NCBI GenBank assembly: GCA_964030475.1
Contig: CAXIPT010000024.1
Location: 1 to 64,000, forward strand
Length of the DNA: 64,000 nt
Direction of reading: 5' to 3'
DNA from: Tethya wilhelma
Taxonomy: Eukaryota; Porifera; Demospongiae; Tethyida; Tethyidae
This document shows, piece by piece, positions 47,562-61,067 of the stretch. Both the position numbers and the translations under genes were made by a program. How positions within the stretch are numbered: position 1 is the first letter of the stretch; each line of letters begins with the position of its first letter. Below the pieces are notes generated by a model that was not told the origin of the DNA, ran no database searches, and saw only the letters and a list, made by a program, of their open reading frames with translations.

Positions 47562-49200
47562 TCCTGGGGGACAAGACTTGAACGTGACCGTCACAGCATC
47601 TGACCAAAGACTCCTTGCCGAAGGAGACTCAATCGACGACTTAAACGTATCTGGACTTCTAGTATCCATAGATGTAACATCCTTATACACAAACATACCG
47701 CACACAGATGGCGTAGAAAAAATAACCACATTTTTAGCCGAACGCTCGGATGCATACAAATACCTGGAACAACCACATGTACTTGTAATCAAAGAGCTAA
47801 TGAAAATGGTACTAGAAAACAATATCTTCACATTTGACGGTCAATTGTATAGACAACTACAAGGAACAGCAATGGAAACCAAAATGGCCCCAAGTTATGC
47901 ATGGGAGTAATTGAAGAAATAATGATCAACCTATCCAAGGAAAGCATAAAACTATGGAAATGCTTTATAGATGATATTTTCCTAATTTGGGTAGGATCTC
48001 GTGAGAAACTTAAAGAATTTATCTCAGCAATCCACCAAATACACCCAACAATTAAATTCACATTCGAAGCAGATGAAAACAAACTAGTATTCCTAGATCT
48101 AGAACTATACAAAGGAGAAAGATTTAGTGCAACAAACGTACTTGACGTAAAAACACATATCAAAAAAACTAATAAACAACTATATGTACACGCCGAATCA
48201 TACCACCCCACCGAAACTAAGAAAGCGATAATGATTGGAGAGACCACGAGATACATAAGAACTAACTCAAACAAGGACAATTTCATGAACATGCAGGAAA
48301 AGCTAATAGATAAACTTGACGAAAGAGGTTACCCACCAAGAGAAACAAAACAAATCATCCACAAAACCAAACACCATAATAGATACCTTACCTTAAAAAG
48401 GAAAAACAAGCTAAAAAGACTCAATCAAACATTCTTAGCAACAACCTACAATGACGATACCAAACGAATAAAAAACATAATCAGAAAGCACTGGAAATCA
48501 ATTAAAAATCACCAGACCCTTAAACAAATCTTTCTTAAACCACCCCTAGTAGTAACTAGAGGTAACAAATCACTTAGAAACCTCTTAGTCAGAGCTAAAC
48601 TAGCCCCATTGTCAAAAGACACGACAAAAGAGACCAGTCAAAAAAACACCCCCACTAATCCAATCTCCATTGAAGAAAAATATCCACTCAACCTGTTCCA
48701 AGATAAATTAAATAACTTCACTAACCCCATTAGTAAATGCGAAAAGAACTGTTTTACCTGTAAAACCATAACCACTAACACTTTCGCAATAACCAACCAC
48801 GACAGAACCAAACACCCGATAAATCTACCTGTCTCTTATGAAAAATACAATTGCGACACCAAAAACATCATATATCTAGCCACTTGAACACATAAAGATT
48901 GTAAAGCACAATACGTTGGAATGTCAACCAGACCAATTAAATACCGAATATTTGAACACCTACAATCAAATAGCTCAGGCATAGGAAAACACATACAGAA
49001 CAGTAACCACAAACAAGCAGACATAAAATTCCAGACCCTAGAAATGGCACCCCATAACCTTGATAGAGAAAATTTAAACACATGGTAAAACAGAGAGAAT
49101 ATTATAGGATATGCAAATTAGAAATCCTAACCAAACTTTCAACAAAGGCCTAAATAAAACAATCTATGATAATAACAAATGAGATCAAACCCACATCACC
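47562..49200 (+). pseudogene. Penelope-like element ORF (reverse transcriptase + GIY-YIG), broken
   Basis: Penelope-like elements copy RNA into DNA at chromosomal targets using a reverse transcriptase joined to a GIY-YIG nuclease. The fragment starts inside the reverse transcriptase (LLVSIDVTSLYTNIPHTDGV, then GTAMETKMAPSYA). A small deletion near 47890 removes the residues expected after SYA and shifts the frame. The next frame has the catalytic FIDDIFLIW, then KLVFLDLELYKG and the basic linker. A TGA (48885-48887) stands where the family usually has Cys, just before HKDCKAQYVGMSTRPIKYR of the GIY-YIG domain, and a TAA follows at 49086. A C-terminal GLN signature appears in another frame at about 49150. 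It is 5'-truncated, as is common for this class, and certainly inactive. Confidence 0.9.
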
Positions 49201-49252
49201 AACACAAGCTATAAAGCACAGGTGCATGCAGTTCCCACCCATCCTGACTGTA

Positions 49253-52200
49253 TCACAAAACACTTTTCAGCACAAAAGAAACACTTTTGTACAATACATA
49301 GTACATTTTCTTGGTGAAAATAACATTGTTGGAAATAAACAAAGTATTCTAATGGTAGAGATAAAGAACATTGTTTTTTTGAGTGACTATATATGAACTT
49401 AGAAAATATTCTAAGACAAAAAAGTACACTTTTTACAAAAAACCTTTATTTTCTCTTGAAAACACTCTTCAGCACGAAGGAAACACTTTTGTAAAACTAC
49501 TTTTTTCAACATTCTCTTGATGTAAAAAAAACTGTGAAAAACAAAGTATTCTAATAACAGATAAAAAACTTAGTTTTTTTGAATGACTATTGACTAAGAA
49601 AATTTTCTAAGAGCAAAAAATTCACTTTTCACAAAAAGTTTATTTTGACTTAAAAACACTTTTTAGCACAAAAGAAACACTTGTGAAAGTACTTTTTTCA
49701 ACACATAGTACATTCTCTTGGTGTAAAAAACATTGTTGGTGAAAAACAAAGTTTTACTTACTTCAACACATGGAACATTCTCTTGATACAAAAACAATGC
49801 TGTTTGCGAAAAAAAAATTCTAATGATAGATATAAAGAACTTAGTCTTTTTGAGTGACAATGGACTAAGAAAATTTTCTAACATCAAAAAGTACACTTTT
49901 CACAAAAAGTGATTTTTTGTCTTGAAAACACTTTTCAGCACGAAAGAAACACTTTGTAAAATTTTACTTTTTTCAACTCAAGGAGATTTCTCTTAGTGTA
50001 CAAAACATTGTTGGTAAAAAACAAAGTTTTCTCATGCTAGAAAAAAAGAACTTAGTTTTTTTATGTGATTAACGACTACTTTTTTCACAAAAAAAGTTTA
50101 TTTGTCTTGAAAACACTTTTCAGCACAAAAGAAACACTTTTGTTAAATTATACTTTTTTCAAAACATGGAGATTTCTCTTCGTGTAAAAAGCATTTTTTG
50201 TGAATAAAATAGTTTTTTAATGGTAGTTGGGTAGTTTTAATGGTAGGTAGGTAGTATTAATGGTAAAGATAAAGCCCTTAGTTTTTTTGAGTGACTATAA
50301 GCTAAGAAAATTTTCCAAGACCGAAAAGTACACTTTTCAAAAAAAACGTTTACTTTGTATTGAAAACACTTTTCAAACACTTTTGTGAAACTGTTGGAAA
50401 TAAACAAAGCATTCTAATGGTACAGATAAAGTATTAATGGTAAAGATAAAGCCGTTAGTGACAAAAAGCTTAGAAAATTTTCCAAGACCGAAAATTACAT
50501 TATTCACGAAAAAAGTTTATTTTGTCTTTAAAACACTTTTCAGCATAAAAGAAACACATTTGTGAAACTACTTTTTTCGACACATTGAACATTCTCTTGG
50601 TGTAAAAAACATTGTTGGTGAAAAACAAAGTTTTCTATTAGTAGAGATAAAGAACTTAGTTTTTTTGAGTGAGTATGGACTTAGAAAATTTTTTAAACCA
50701 AAAAGTACACTTTTCACAATAAAAGTTTATTTTGTCTTGAAAACAATTTTCAACACAAAACAAAACTTTTGTGAAACTTGATTTTCTTCTACACATGGAA
50801 CATTCTATTTGAGTAAAAACATTGTGAAAGAAAAAGTATTCTAAGGTTAGAGATAATGAAATTAGTGTTTTTGAGTGACTACTCAGTTAGAAAATTTTCT
50901 AAGACCAAAAAGTACACTTTTCACAATAAAAGTTTATTTTGTCTTGAAAACGCTTCTCAGCACAAAAGAAACACTTTTGTTAAACAACTATTTTCAACAC
51001 ATGGAACTTTCTCTTGATATAAAAAAAACTGTTTGTGAAAAACAAAGTATTCTAATGATAGAGATAAAGAACTTAGTTTTTTTTAAGTGACTAAAATGTT
51101 TTTTTTGTCTTGAAAAAATTTTTCAGCAAAAAGAAATACTTTTGTGAAACTTTACTTTTTTAAACACATGGAACATTCTCTTGGTATTAAAAAAATTGTG
51201 AAAAACGAAGTATTCTAATGATGGAGATAAAAAACTTCTTTTTTTTATTTACTAAGGACTTAGAAAATGTTCGAAGACAAAAAGGTACACTTTTCACAAA
51301 AAACGTTTATTTTGTCTTAAAAATACTTTAAGCACAAAAGAAACACTTTTGTGAAATTCAACACATGGTGCATTCTCTTGGAGTAAAAAACATTGTGAAA
51401 AACAAAGTTATTAATTGTAAACATAAAGAACTTTGTTTTTTGAGTGACTACATACTTAGAAAATTTTCTAAGAGCGAAAATTTCACTTTTCACAAAAGTT
51501 TATTTTGACTTGAAAACACTTCTCAGCACAAAAGAAACACTTTTGTGAAACTACTTTTTTCAGCACATAGTACATTTTCTTGGTGAAAATATTATTGTTG
51601 GAAATAAACAAAGTATTCTAATGGTAGAGTTAAAGAACATTAATTTTTTGAGTGTTTATATGGATTTAGAAAATTTTCTAAGAACAAAAAGTACACTTTT
51701 TACAAAAAACCTTTATTTTCTCTTGAAAACACTCTTCAGCATGAAAGAAACACTTTTGTGAAACTTTACTTTTTTCAACACATGGAACATTATCTTGATA
51801 TAAAAAAAAGACTGTTTGTGAAAGAAAAAGTATTCTAAGAACAGAGATAAAGAACTTAATTTTTTTAATTGACTATGGACTTAGAAAATTTTCTAAGATA
51901 AAAAAGTACACTATTCACAAAAAACGTCATGAAAACAATTTTTAGCACGAAAGAAACACTTTTGTTAAATTTCACTTTTTTCAAAACATGGAGATTTCTC
52001 TTCGTGGAAAAAGCATTTTTTGTGAAAAACAAAGTTTTTTTAATGGTAGAGAAAAAGAACTTAGTTTTTTAGAGTGACTATAAGCTTAGAAAATTTTCCA
52101 AGACCGAAAATTACAATTTTCACGAAAAAAGGTTATTTTGTCTTGAAAACACTTTTCAGCTCGAAAGAAACACTTTTGTGAAATTTTACTTTTTTCAAAA

Positions 52201-55200
52201 CATGGAGCAATCTCTTGAAGTAAAAAACATTGTTTGTGAAAAACAAAGTTTTTAATATTACAGATAAAGAACTTTGTTTTTTTGAGTGACTACATACTTA
52301 GAAAATTTTCTAAGAGCGAAAAATTCACTATTAAAAAAAACGTTTATTTTGTCTTGAAAACACTTTTCAGCACAAAAGAAACACTTTTTTCAAACTTTAC
52401 TTTTTTCAACACATGGAGCATTTTCTTGGTTAAAAAAACATTGTTTGTGAAAATCAGTTTTTGAATGGTAGAAATAAAGAAATTAGTATTTTTGAGTGAC
52501 TACATACTTAGGAAATTTTCTAAGCAAGAAAAAATTTTTTTTTTACAAAAACGTTTATTTTGTCTTGAAAACACTTTTCAGCATAAAAGAAACACTTTTG
52601 TGAAACTACTTTTTTCGACACATTGAACATTTTTTTAGTGTAAAAAACATTGTTGGTGAAAAACAAAGTTTTCTATTAGTAGAGATAAAGAACTTAGTTT
52701 TTTTGAGTAAGTAAGGACTTAGAAGAAAAATTTTTAAACCAAACAGTACACTTTTCACAATAAAAGTTTTTGTCGTGAAAACAATTTTCAGCACAAAACA
52801 AAACTTTTATGAAACTTTATTTTCTTCCACACATGGAATATTCTGTTTGAGTTAAAACATTGTTTGTTAAAAACAAAGTACTCTAATGTTAGAGATAACA
52901 AAATTAGTGTTTTTGAGTGACTACTGAGTTAGAAAATTTTCTAAGACCAAAAAGTACACTTTTCACAATAAAAGTTTATTTTTTCTTGAAAACGCTTCTC
53001 AGCACAAAAGAAACACTTTTGTTAAACTTTCCTCTTTTCAACACATGGAACTTTCTCTTGATATAAAAAAAACAGTTTGTGAAAAACAAAGTATTCTAAT
53101 GATAGAGATAAAGAACTTAGTTTTTTTAAGTGACTAAAATGTTTTTTTTGTCTTGAAAAAATTTTTCAGCACAAAAGAAATACTTTTGTGAAACTTTACT
53201 TTTTTAAACACATGGAACATTCTGTTGGTATTAAAAAAACTTTAAAAAACGAAGTATTCTAATGATGGAGATAAAAAACTTCTTTCTTTTATATACTAAG
53301 GAAAAGGTACACTTTTCACAAAAAATGTTTATTTTGTCTTGAAAACACTTTTCAGCACGAAAGAAACACTTTTGTAAAATTTTACTTTTTTCAAAACATG
53401 GAGCATTCTCTTAAAGTAAAAAACATTGTTTGTGAAAAACAAAGTTTTTATAGTTGAGATAAAGAACTTAGTCTTTTTGAGTGACTACATACTTAGAAAA
53501 TTTTTTATGAGCAAAAAATTCACTTTTAACAAAAACGTTTTTGTCTTGAAAGCACTTTTGAGAACACTATGTCAAACTACTTTTTTTAACACATTGAGCA
53601 TTTTCTTGGTGTAAAAAACATTGTTTGTGAAAATCAGTTTTTGATGGTAGAGATAAAGAACTTAGATTTTTTGAGCGACTACATACTTAGGAAATTTTTT
53701 AAGCGCGAAAAATTCATTTTTCACAAAAACGTTTATTTTGTCTTGAAAACACTTTTGTGAAACTCCTTTTTCCGACACATTGAATATTCTCTTGGTTCAA
53801 AAAACATTGTTGGTGAAAAACAAAGTTTTCTTTTGGTAGAGATAAAGAAATTAGTTTTTTTGAGTGACTACATACTTAGAAAATATTCTAAAAGTAAAAA
53901 CTTTACTTTTCAAAAAAAACGTTTTTGTTTTGAAAACTCTTTACAGAAAAAAACAAACACTTTTGTGAAACTTTACTTTTTTCTACACATAAAACATGCT
54001 CTCATAATAAAAAAACACTGTGAAAAACAAAGTATTCTAATGATAGAGATTAGAACTTAGTTTTATTGAGTGACTATGGACTTAGAAAAAAAATGTTTGT
54101 GAAAAACAAAGTATTCTAATGATAGAGATTAGAACTTAGTTTTTTTGAGTGACTATGGACTTAGAAAAACTTCTAAAACAGAAAAGTACACATTTCACAA
54201 AAAACATTTATTTTGTCCTGAAAAGACTTTTCACCACGAAAGAAACACTTTTGTGAAATTTTACTTTTTTTAACTCAAGGAGCATTCTTTTAGTGTAAAA
54301 AACATTGTTGGTAGAAAACAAAGTTTTCTCATGCTAGAAATAAAGAACTTAGTTTTTTTTGTGTGACTAAGGACTTAGAAACTTATCTAAGACCAAAAAG
54401 TACCATTTTCACAAAAAACGTTTATTTTGTATTGAAAAAACTTTTCAGCACAAAAGAAACACTTTTGTTAAATATTACTTTTTTCAAAACATGGAGATTT
54501 CTCTTGGTGTGAAAAGCATCTTTTGTAAAAAACAAAGTTTTTTAATGGTAGAGATAAAGAACTTAGTTTTTTTGAGTGACTATAAGCTTAGAAAATTTTC
54601 CAAGAACGAAAAGTACACTTTCACAAAAACGTTTATTTTGTCTTGAAAATGCTTTTCAGCATAAAAGAAACACTTTTGTGAAACTACTTATTTCGAAACA
54701 TTAAACATTCTCTTGGTGTAAAAAACATTGTTGGTGAAAAACAAAGTTTACTATTGATACAAATAAAGAATTTAGTTTTTTTGGGTGACTATGGACTTAG
54801 AAAATTTTCTAAGAGGAAAAATTTCACTTTTCACAAAAACATTATTTTTTTAAAAACACTTTTAAGCACAAAAGAAACACTTTTGTGAAACTTTTCTTTT
54901 TCAACACAGAGCACTCTCTTGGTGTAAAAAATATTGTTTGTGAAAAACAAAGTTTTTTTAATTGTAGAAATAAAGAACTTAGTTGTTTTGAGTGAATACA
55001 TACTTAGAAAATTTTTTAAGAGCGAAAAATTTACTTTTCACAAGTTTATTTTAACTTAAAAACACTTTTCAGCACAAAAGAAACACTCTTGTGAAACTAC
55101 TTTTTCAACACATAATACATTTTCTTGGTGAAAATATTGTTGGAAATAAACAAAGCATTCTAATGGTAGAGATAAAGAACTTAGTTTTTTGAGCGACTAC

Positions 55201-55633
55201 ATACTTGGAAAATTTTCTAAGGGCGAAAATTTCACTTTTCACAAAAAAGTTTATTTTGTCTTGAAAACACTTTTTAGCACAAAAGAAACACTTTTGTGAA
55301 ACTTTACTTTTTTCAACACATGGAACATTCTCTTGGTATAACAAAAACACTCTTTGTGAAAAACAAAGTATTCTAATGATAGAGATGAAGAACTTAGTTT
55401 TTTTTAGAGACTATGGACTTAGAAAATTTTTTAAGAGTAAAAAGTACACTTTTCACAAAAAACGTTTATTTTATTTTGAAAACACCTTTCAGAACAAAAG
55501 ACACTTTTTTGAAACTACTTTTTTCAACACATAATACATTCTCTTAGTGAAAAAAATATTGTTGAAAAAAAAGTATTCTAATGGTAGAGATAAAAAACTT
55601 AGTTTTTTTGAGTGTCTATGGACTTAGAAAATT
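49253..55633 (+). repeat. 213-bp satellite block
   Basis: About 30 monomers. A higher-order shift of about 2.04 kb is visible here (for example 50864 and 52905, both with GTGACTAC then CAGTTAG or GAGTTAG variants), shorter than that of the neighbouring block. Local duplications of part of a unit occur at about 50215-50280 and 54012-54170. Confidence 0.97.
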
Positions 55634-56513
55634 GTGACCTGTCAAGGGAAAACCTGTCGGTTAGGAAAATCTGCGAATTTTGAGTTAGCTATTCCACGTA
55701 TATCTAGGCCTTCCTGGTCAAAATTTGGTAAGCATAGCTATAGTTTTTTCCAGATATAGCTCTTGCAAGCAGCACCCGTGGCTTCCTAAAAAAATGGTTG
55801 TAAAGTTGTTGCTAGGTAAACTATGGGCGGTCCGTATACTCTCCGTATCATAATTAGATCATGTACAGTACATGCTGAATATTACCACAGCCAGCCACGT
55901 GGGGACTAAAAATCATTTAGTGAGAAGCGAGTAGCTAGGAAACAAGATCCAGAAGACAGCTAATGGACTGAAGGAGGTAAGCGCTTGCAAGTAGACAGAT
56001 AGATTCTAGGTACAGTAAGTTCTAAGAACAAAGATAAGCCTCAAAATAACCTGCCGTACAGGGAGAGGCATTATCTACGAGTAGAAATGTACTGTATGAA
56101 AGCGCTTGACTTAGACAAGCATGTACAAAGCTTTAGCTTACATTTCTGTCTATGTGCTGTAGCAAAATTTTGAGACTAGTCAGCTTATAATTTAGAGAGA
56201 ACATCGAATAATAAATCATTTTTAGAGGCAGCTGCCTTGCTCATAAATATTCGCTACGGTTTGTTGCACAGCATAGCAACTGTTCTCCATGTTAGCAACT
56301 AAGTAAAAATGAACCAGGCTGAAACTACAGGCTATATCTCTGCAACAGAAGCAGCTCCACCCCTCAAATTTTGCATGGAGCATGCTGAGATATAGCGCAG
56401 TGCATCCGTGCAAAAGAAAAAATATTCGCGCAAAAACGCGAATTAAACTAAAACCGCATTTTACTCCAAAAGCAATAATTTCCTAACCGGCAGGTTTTCC
56501 CTTGACAGGTCAC
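55634..56513. mobile_element. 880-bp TIR element inserted on the satellite palindrome
   Basis: About 38-bp terminal inverted repeats begin GTGACCTGTCAAGGGAAAAC and differ at one position over their conserved part. AATT is duplicated at 55630-55633 and 56514-56517. The target is the centre of the 18-bp satellite palindrome, whose two halves lie on either side. No transposase is encoded; the short ORFs inside have no support. A 4-bp AATT target does not identify a superfamily by itself. Confidence 0.85.
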
Positions 56514-57782
56514 AATTTTCTAAGAGCGAAAATTTCACTTTTCACAAAAGTTTATTTTGACTTGAAAACACTTTTCAGCACAAAAGAAACACTTTTGTGA
56601 AACTACCTTTCTAAACACAGTACATTTTCTTGGTGAAAATATTGTTGGAAATAAACAAAGTATTCTAATTGTAGAGTTAAAGAACATTATTTTTTTGAGT
56701 GACTATATAAGGACTTAGAAAATTTTATAAGACCAAAAAGTACACTTTTCACAAAAAAACTTTATTTTCTCTTAAAAATACTCTTCAGCATGAAAGAAAC
56801 ACTTTTGGGAAACTTTACTTTTTTCAACACATGGAACATTCTCTTGATATAAAAAAAAACTGTTTGTGAAAAACAAAGTATTCTAAGAACAGAGATAAAG
56901 AACTTAAGTTTTTTTGAGTGACTATGGATTTAGAAAACTTTCTAAAAGCGAAAAATTCACTTTTCACCAAAAGTTTATTTTGACTTGAAAACACTTTTTA
57001 GCACAAAAGAAACACTTTTGTGAAAATATTTTTTTCAACACTTAGTACATTCTCTTGGTGAAAATAATATTGTTGGAAATAAACAAAGTATATCTAATGG
57101 TAGAGATAAAGAACATTGTACTTTTGAGTGACTATTGACTTAGAAAATTTTCTAAGACCAAAAAGTACACTTATCACAAAAAACGTTTATTTTGTAATGA
57201 AAACAATTTTCAGAACGAAAGAAACACTTTTGTGAAATTTTACTTTTTTCAACATATGGAACATTCTCTTAGTGTAAAAATCATTGTTGGTAAAAAACAA
57301 AGTTTTCTCATGCTAGAAATAAAGAACTTAGTTTTTTTTATATGACTAAGGACTACTCTTTTCACAAAAAAAGTTTATTTTGTCTTGAAAACACTTTTCA
57401 GCACAAAAGAAATACTTTTGTTAAATTTCACTTTTTTCAAAACATGGAGATTTCTCTTCGTGTAAAAAGCATTTTTTGTGAAAAACAAAGTTTTTTGATG
57501 GTAGAGATAAAGAACTTAGTTTTTTTGAGTGATTATGGACTTAGAAAATTTTCTAAAACCAAAAAGTACACTTTTCACAAAAAACGTTTATTTTGTCTTG
57601 AAAACACTTCTGTGAAATTTTACTTTTTTCAACACCTGGAACATTCTCTTGATTTAAAAAAAAAAAGTTTGTGAAAAACAAAATATTCTAATGATAGAGA
57701 TAAAGAACTTAAGTTTTTTTTAGTGACTATGGACTTAGAAAATTTTCTAAAACCGAAAAGTACACTTTTCACAAAAAGTTTA
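56514..57782 (+). repeat. 213-bp satellite block
   Basis: About six monomers between two insertions; the phase is continuous across both once they are removed. Confidence 0.95.
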
Positions 57783-57945
57783 CCGTATAGCGGGAAATTT
57801 TCGTGGGGGACAATTTTTGCGTTTTCGTCTTGAATAGAAATTCGCGAGAGAAAATTTTTGTGGATTGTGTCTCAACTATACGTGACGACCACATACCTTA
57901 CAAATTTCGCGGTCCCGGAAAGCTGCCAAATTTCCCGCTATACGG
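57783..57945. mobile_element. 163-bp TA-flanked MITE
   Basis: Perfect termini CCGTATAGCGGGAAATTT and AAATTTCCCGCTATACGG are flanked by TA at 57781-57782 and 57946-57947. The target GTTTATTTTG is a fixed part of the monomer. TA duplication points to a Tc1/mariner-type source. Confidence 0.85.
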
Positions 57946-59420
57946 TATTTTGACTTGAAAACACTTTTTAGCACAAAGGAAACACTTTTGTGAAACTACT
58001 TTTTTCAACACATAGTACATTCTCTTGGTAAAAATAATATTGTTGGAAATAAACAAAGTATATCTATCGATAGAGTAAAGATCATTGATTTTAAGTGACT
58101 ATGGACTTAGAAAATTTTCTAAGACCAAAAATACACTTTTCACAAAAAAAGTTTATTTTGTCATAAATACACTTTTCAGCACGAAAGAAACACTTTTGTG
58201 AAATTTTACTTTTTTCAACACATGGAACATTCTCTTGATATAAAAACAATACTGTTTGTGAAAAAAAATATTCTAATGATAGAGATAAAGAACTTAGTTT
58301 TTTTGAATGACAATGAACATAGAAAATTTTCTAAGACCAAAAGTACACTTTTCACAAAAAACATTTATTTTGTGTTGAAAATACTTTTCAGCACGAAAGA
58401 AACACTTTCGTGAAATTTTACTTTTTTCAACACATCGAGCATTTACTTCGTGTAAAAAACATTGTTTGTGAAAAACAAAGTTTTTTAATGGTAGAGATAA
58501 AGAACTTAGTTTTTTTGAGTGATTATATACTTAGAAAATTTTCTAAAAGCAAAAAATTCACTTTTCACAAAAAACGTTTTATTTTATCTTGAAAACAATT
58601 CAGCACGAAGAAACACTTGTGAAATTTTACTTTTTTCAACACATGGAGCATTCTCTTGGAGTAATAAACATTGTTTGTAAAAAACAAAGTTTTCAATTGT
58701 AGAGATAAAGAACTGAGTGACTACTGAGTTAGAAAATTTTCTAAGACCAAAAAATTCACTTTTCACAAAAAACGTTCATATTGTCTTGAAAACACTTTTC
58801 AGCACAAAAAAAAAAATATCGTGAAATTTTACTTTTTTTAACTCAAGGAGAATTCTTTCAGTGTAAAAAACATTATTGGTAAAATACAAAGTTTTCTAAA
58901 GTAAGAGATAAAGAACTTAGTTTTTTTGAGAGACTATGGACATAGAAAATTTTCTAAAACCAAGAAGTACACTTTTTACTAAAAACGTTTATTTTGTCTT
59001 GAAAACACTTTTCAGCTCGAAAGAAACACTTTTGTGAAATTTTACTTTTTTCAACACATGGAGCATTCTGTTGGAGTAAAAAACATTGTTTGTGAAAAAA
59101 AGTTTTTAATGGTAGAGATAAAGAACTTAGTTTTTTTGAGTAACTACATAGAAAATTTTTTAAGAGCGAAAAATTCACTTTTCACAACAAACGTTTATTT
59201 TGTCTTGAAAACACTTTTCAGCACAAAAGAAACACTTTTGTGAGACTACTTTTTTCAACACATTGAACATTTTCTTGGTATAAAAAAAAACTGTTTGTGA
59301 AAAACAAAGTATTCTAATGATAGAGATAAAGAACTTAATTTTTTTGAGTGACTATGGACTTTAAAAATTTTCTAAAACCGAAAAGTACACTTTTTATAAA
59401 AAACGTTTATTTTGTCTTAA
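57946..59420 (+). repeat. 213-bp satellite block
   Basis: About seven monomers between the TA and TTAA insertions. Confidence 0.95.
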
Positions 59421-60057
59421 CCCTTTACACCCAGAAATTACAGGATGTGGCCACGTGATGAATTACTAAATTAAAATTTATTTTTTGTACTAGTTGATTG
59501 ATGCTTATTATACAGCTCTGGCTGCTTACTTACTTCACAAAAGACAAACTAATGCGTTAAAGTACTTATCTATTACCTGTATGACGGTTAATCCTAGCGT
59601 TGACATGGCTGATCCTGGAAAAATTTGCTCAAAAATTGGAGGGGTCAAAGATCAATAGATTTCCAAGCGTCTTTGGCTTTCTTTTTCCTTGGCTTTGAGC
59701 AGCATCCAAACTAAGCTAATAAATATAAAGACTAACTATCTCTCTACTACCACAAGTAGCACTAAGCTTCTAATCCTAGAGACTATAGAGAAAACGAGCT
59801 AAGAAAACTTATTGTCACGATCGCGACGATCGTAACCTTTTGCACTTCTCGACCTCGTTGAGCCCCACCTACTTACCAGTTCCAACTCAAACTTGGTATT
59901 TTACTAGGGTGTTACCTTACCTAAATGCACAGAAAGTTTAGCTAATTCGCTTCGCTGCAGAGCTCGCGCTAACGTTGCGATGACGTCTTTAGACATCAAT
60001 CGTATTTCAAATGCAATAATTAAATGATGTTTATAGCCGTCATTCGTAATTAAAGGG
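59421..60057. mobile_element. 637-bp piggyBac-like non-autonomous element
   Basis: TTAA flanks the insert at 59417-59420 and 60058-60061. The termini CCCTTTA and TAAAGGG match the CCC-first ends usual for piggyBac. Its content (a CGATCGCGACGATCG palindrome near 59819-59833, no ORF) differs from the satellite around it. The satellite resumes in phase. Confidence 0.75.
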
Positions 60058-60361
60058 TTAAAAACACTTTTCAGCACGAAAAAAAAAACACTTTTGTAAA
60101 ATTTTACTTTTTTCAACTCAAGGAGCTTTCTTTTTGTGTAAAAAACATTGTTGGTAAAAAACAAAGTTTTCTCACGCTGAAATAAAGAACTTAGTTTTTT
60201 TGTGTGACTAAAAACTACTCTTTTCACAAAAAACGTTTATTTTGTCTTGAAAACACTTTTCAGCACAAAAGAAACACTTTTGTTAAATTTTACTTTTTTC
60301 AAAACATGGAGATTTCTCTTCGTGTAAAAAGTATTTTTTGTGAAAAACAAAGTTTTTTAAT
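60058..60361 (+). repeat. 213-bp satellite block, cut by gap
   Basis: About one and a half monomers up to the contig end. Confidence 0.95.
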
Positions 60362-60362
60362 N
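60362..60362. other. Assembly gap (N)
   Basis: The next contig begins here with the left copy of the 646-bp inverted repeat. Confidence 0.9.
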
Positions 60363-61005
60363 CACTATATGCAGTTAGGTAAGATAGCGCTCTACTAAAA
60401 TACCAAGTTAGAGTCAGGTCTGATTAGTAGGCGGAGAGATATAGATAGGCTTCAAAGTTCAAAGGTCACAATCGCGGTCAAGATCGAGACCGTCAGTTTA
60501 AACTCACGTTTTTTTCTTAGTGCTTTGCAGGGGAAGCTTGACGCTAGCTATGGAGGTAGGTGCAAGGGGGCTTAAGGTATACCTGCATGCAAGCGCTTTT
60601 GCAGTCCTGCTCTTCAAGCTAGAAAAAAAAGCCAAAAGTATGCAGGTCATTTGGCGAACTTTGACAGTTTGACCGCTTCCGTTTTTGCAAGCTTTTGAAG
60701 TTAATAAAAGCTAGCCAAGAATAGAACTGATATAGCTATGCCTTAGTACAATCATAGCTAAGCTAAACTAGCTACAAGAGAGAGTGGCATAGGCTTAAGC
60801 ATGTCAAGGTTAATTAATTATTCATAAATTCTAATTATATATGCATAATCAATTCAGGCCCTAAAGAGTTAAGCATGTATGGATAGAATGTGATTTTGCT
60901 TACTGTTTATGTGTAACTTTTTTCCTTTTTCTGTATTAGAAAGTTACAGAAATTTTTTATAAGAATACTGATGAACCACACAACACCTGCTATTACTCAC
61001 ACAGT

Positions 61006-61008
<3 letters not shown>
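60363..61008 (+). repeat. 646-bp inverted repeat, left copy
   Basis: Reverse complement of 62969-63614 with no difference in the parts I compared. It starts at the first base after a gap. Probably an assembly overlap rather than a biological repeat. Confidence 0.85.

Positions 61009-61066
<58 letters not shown>
61009..61066. repeat. (TC)n(AC)n compound microsatellite
   Basis: TC tract passing directly into an AC tract. The inverted repeat stops at its edge. Confidence 0.95.
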
Positions 61067-61067
<1 letters not shown>

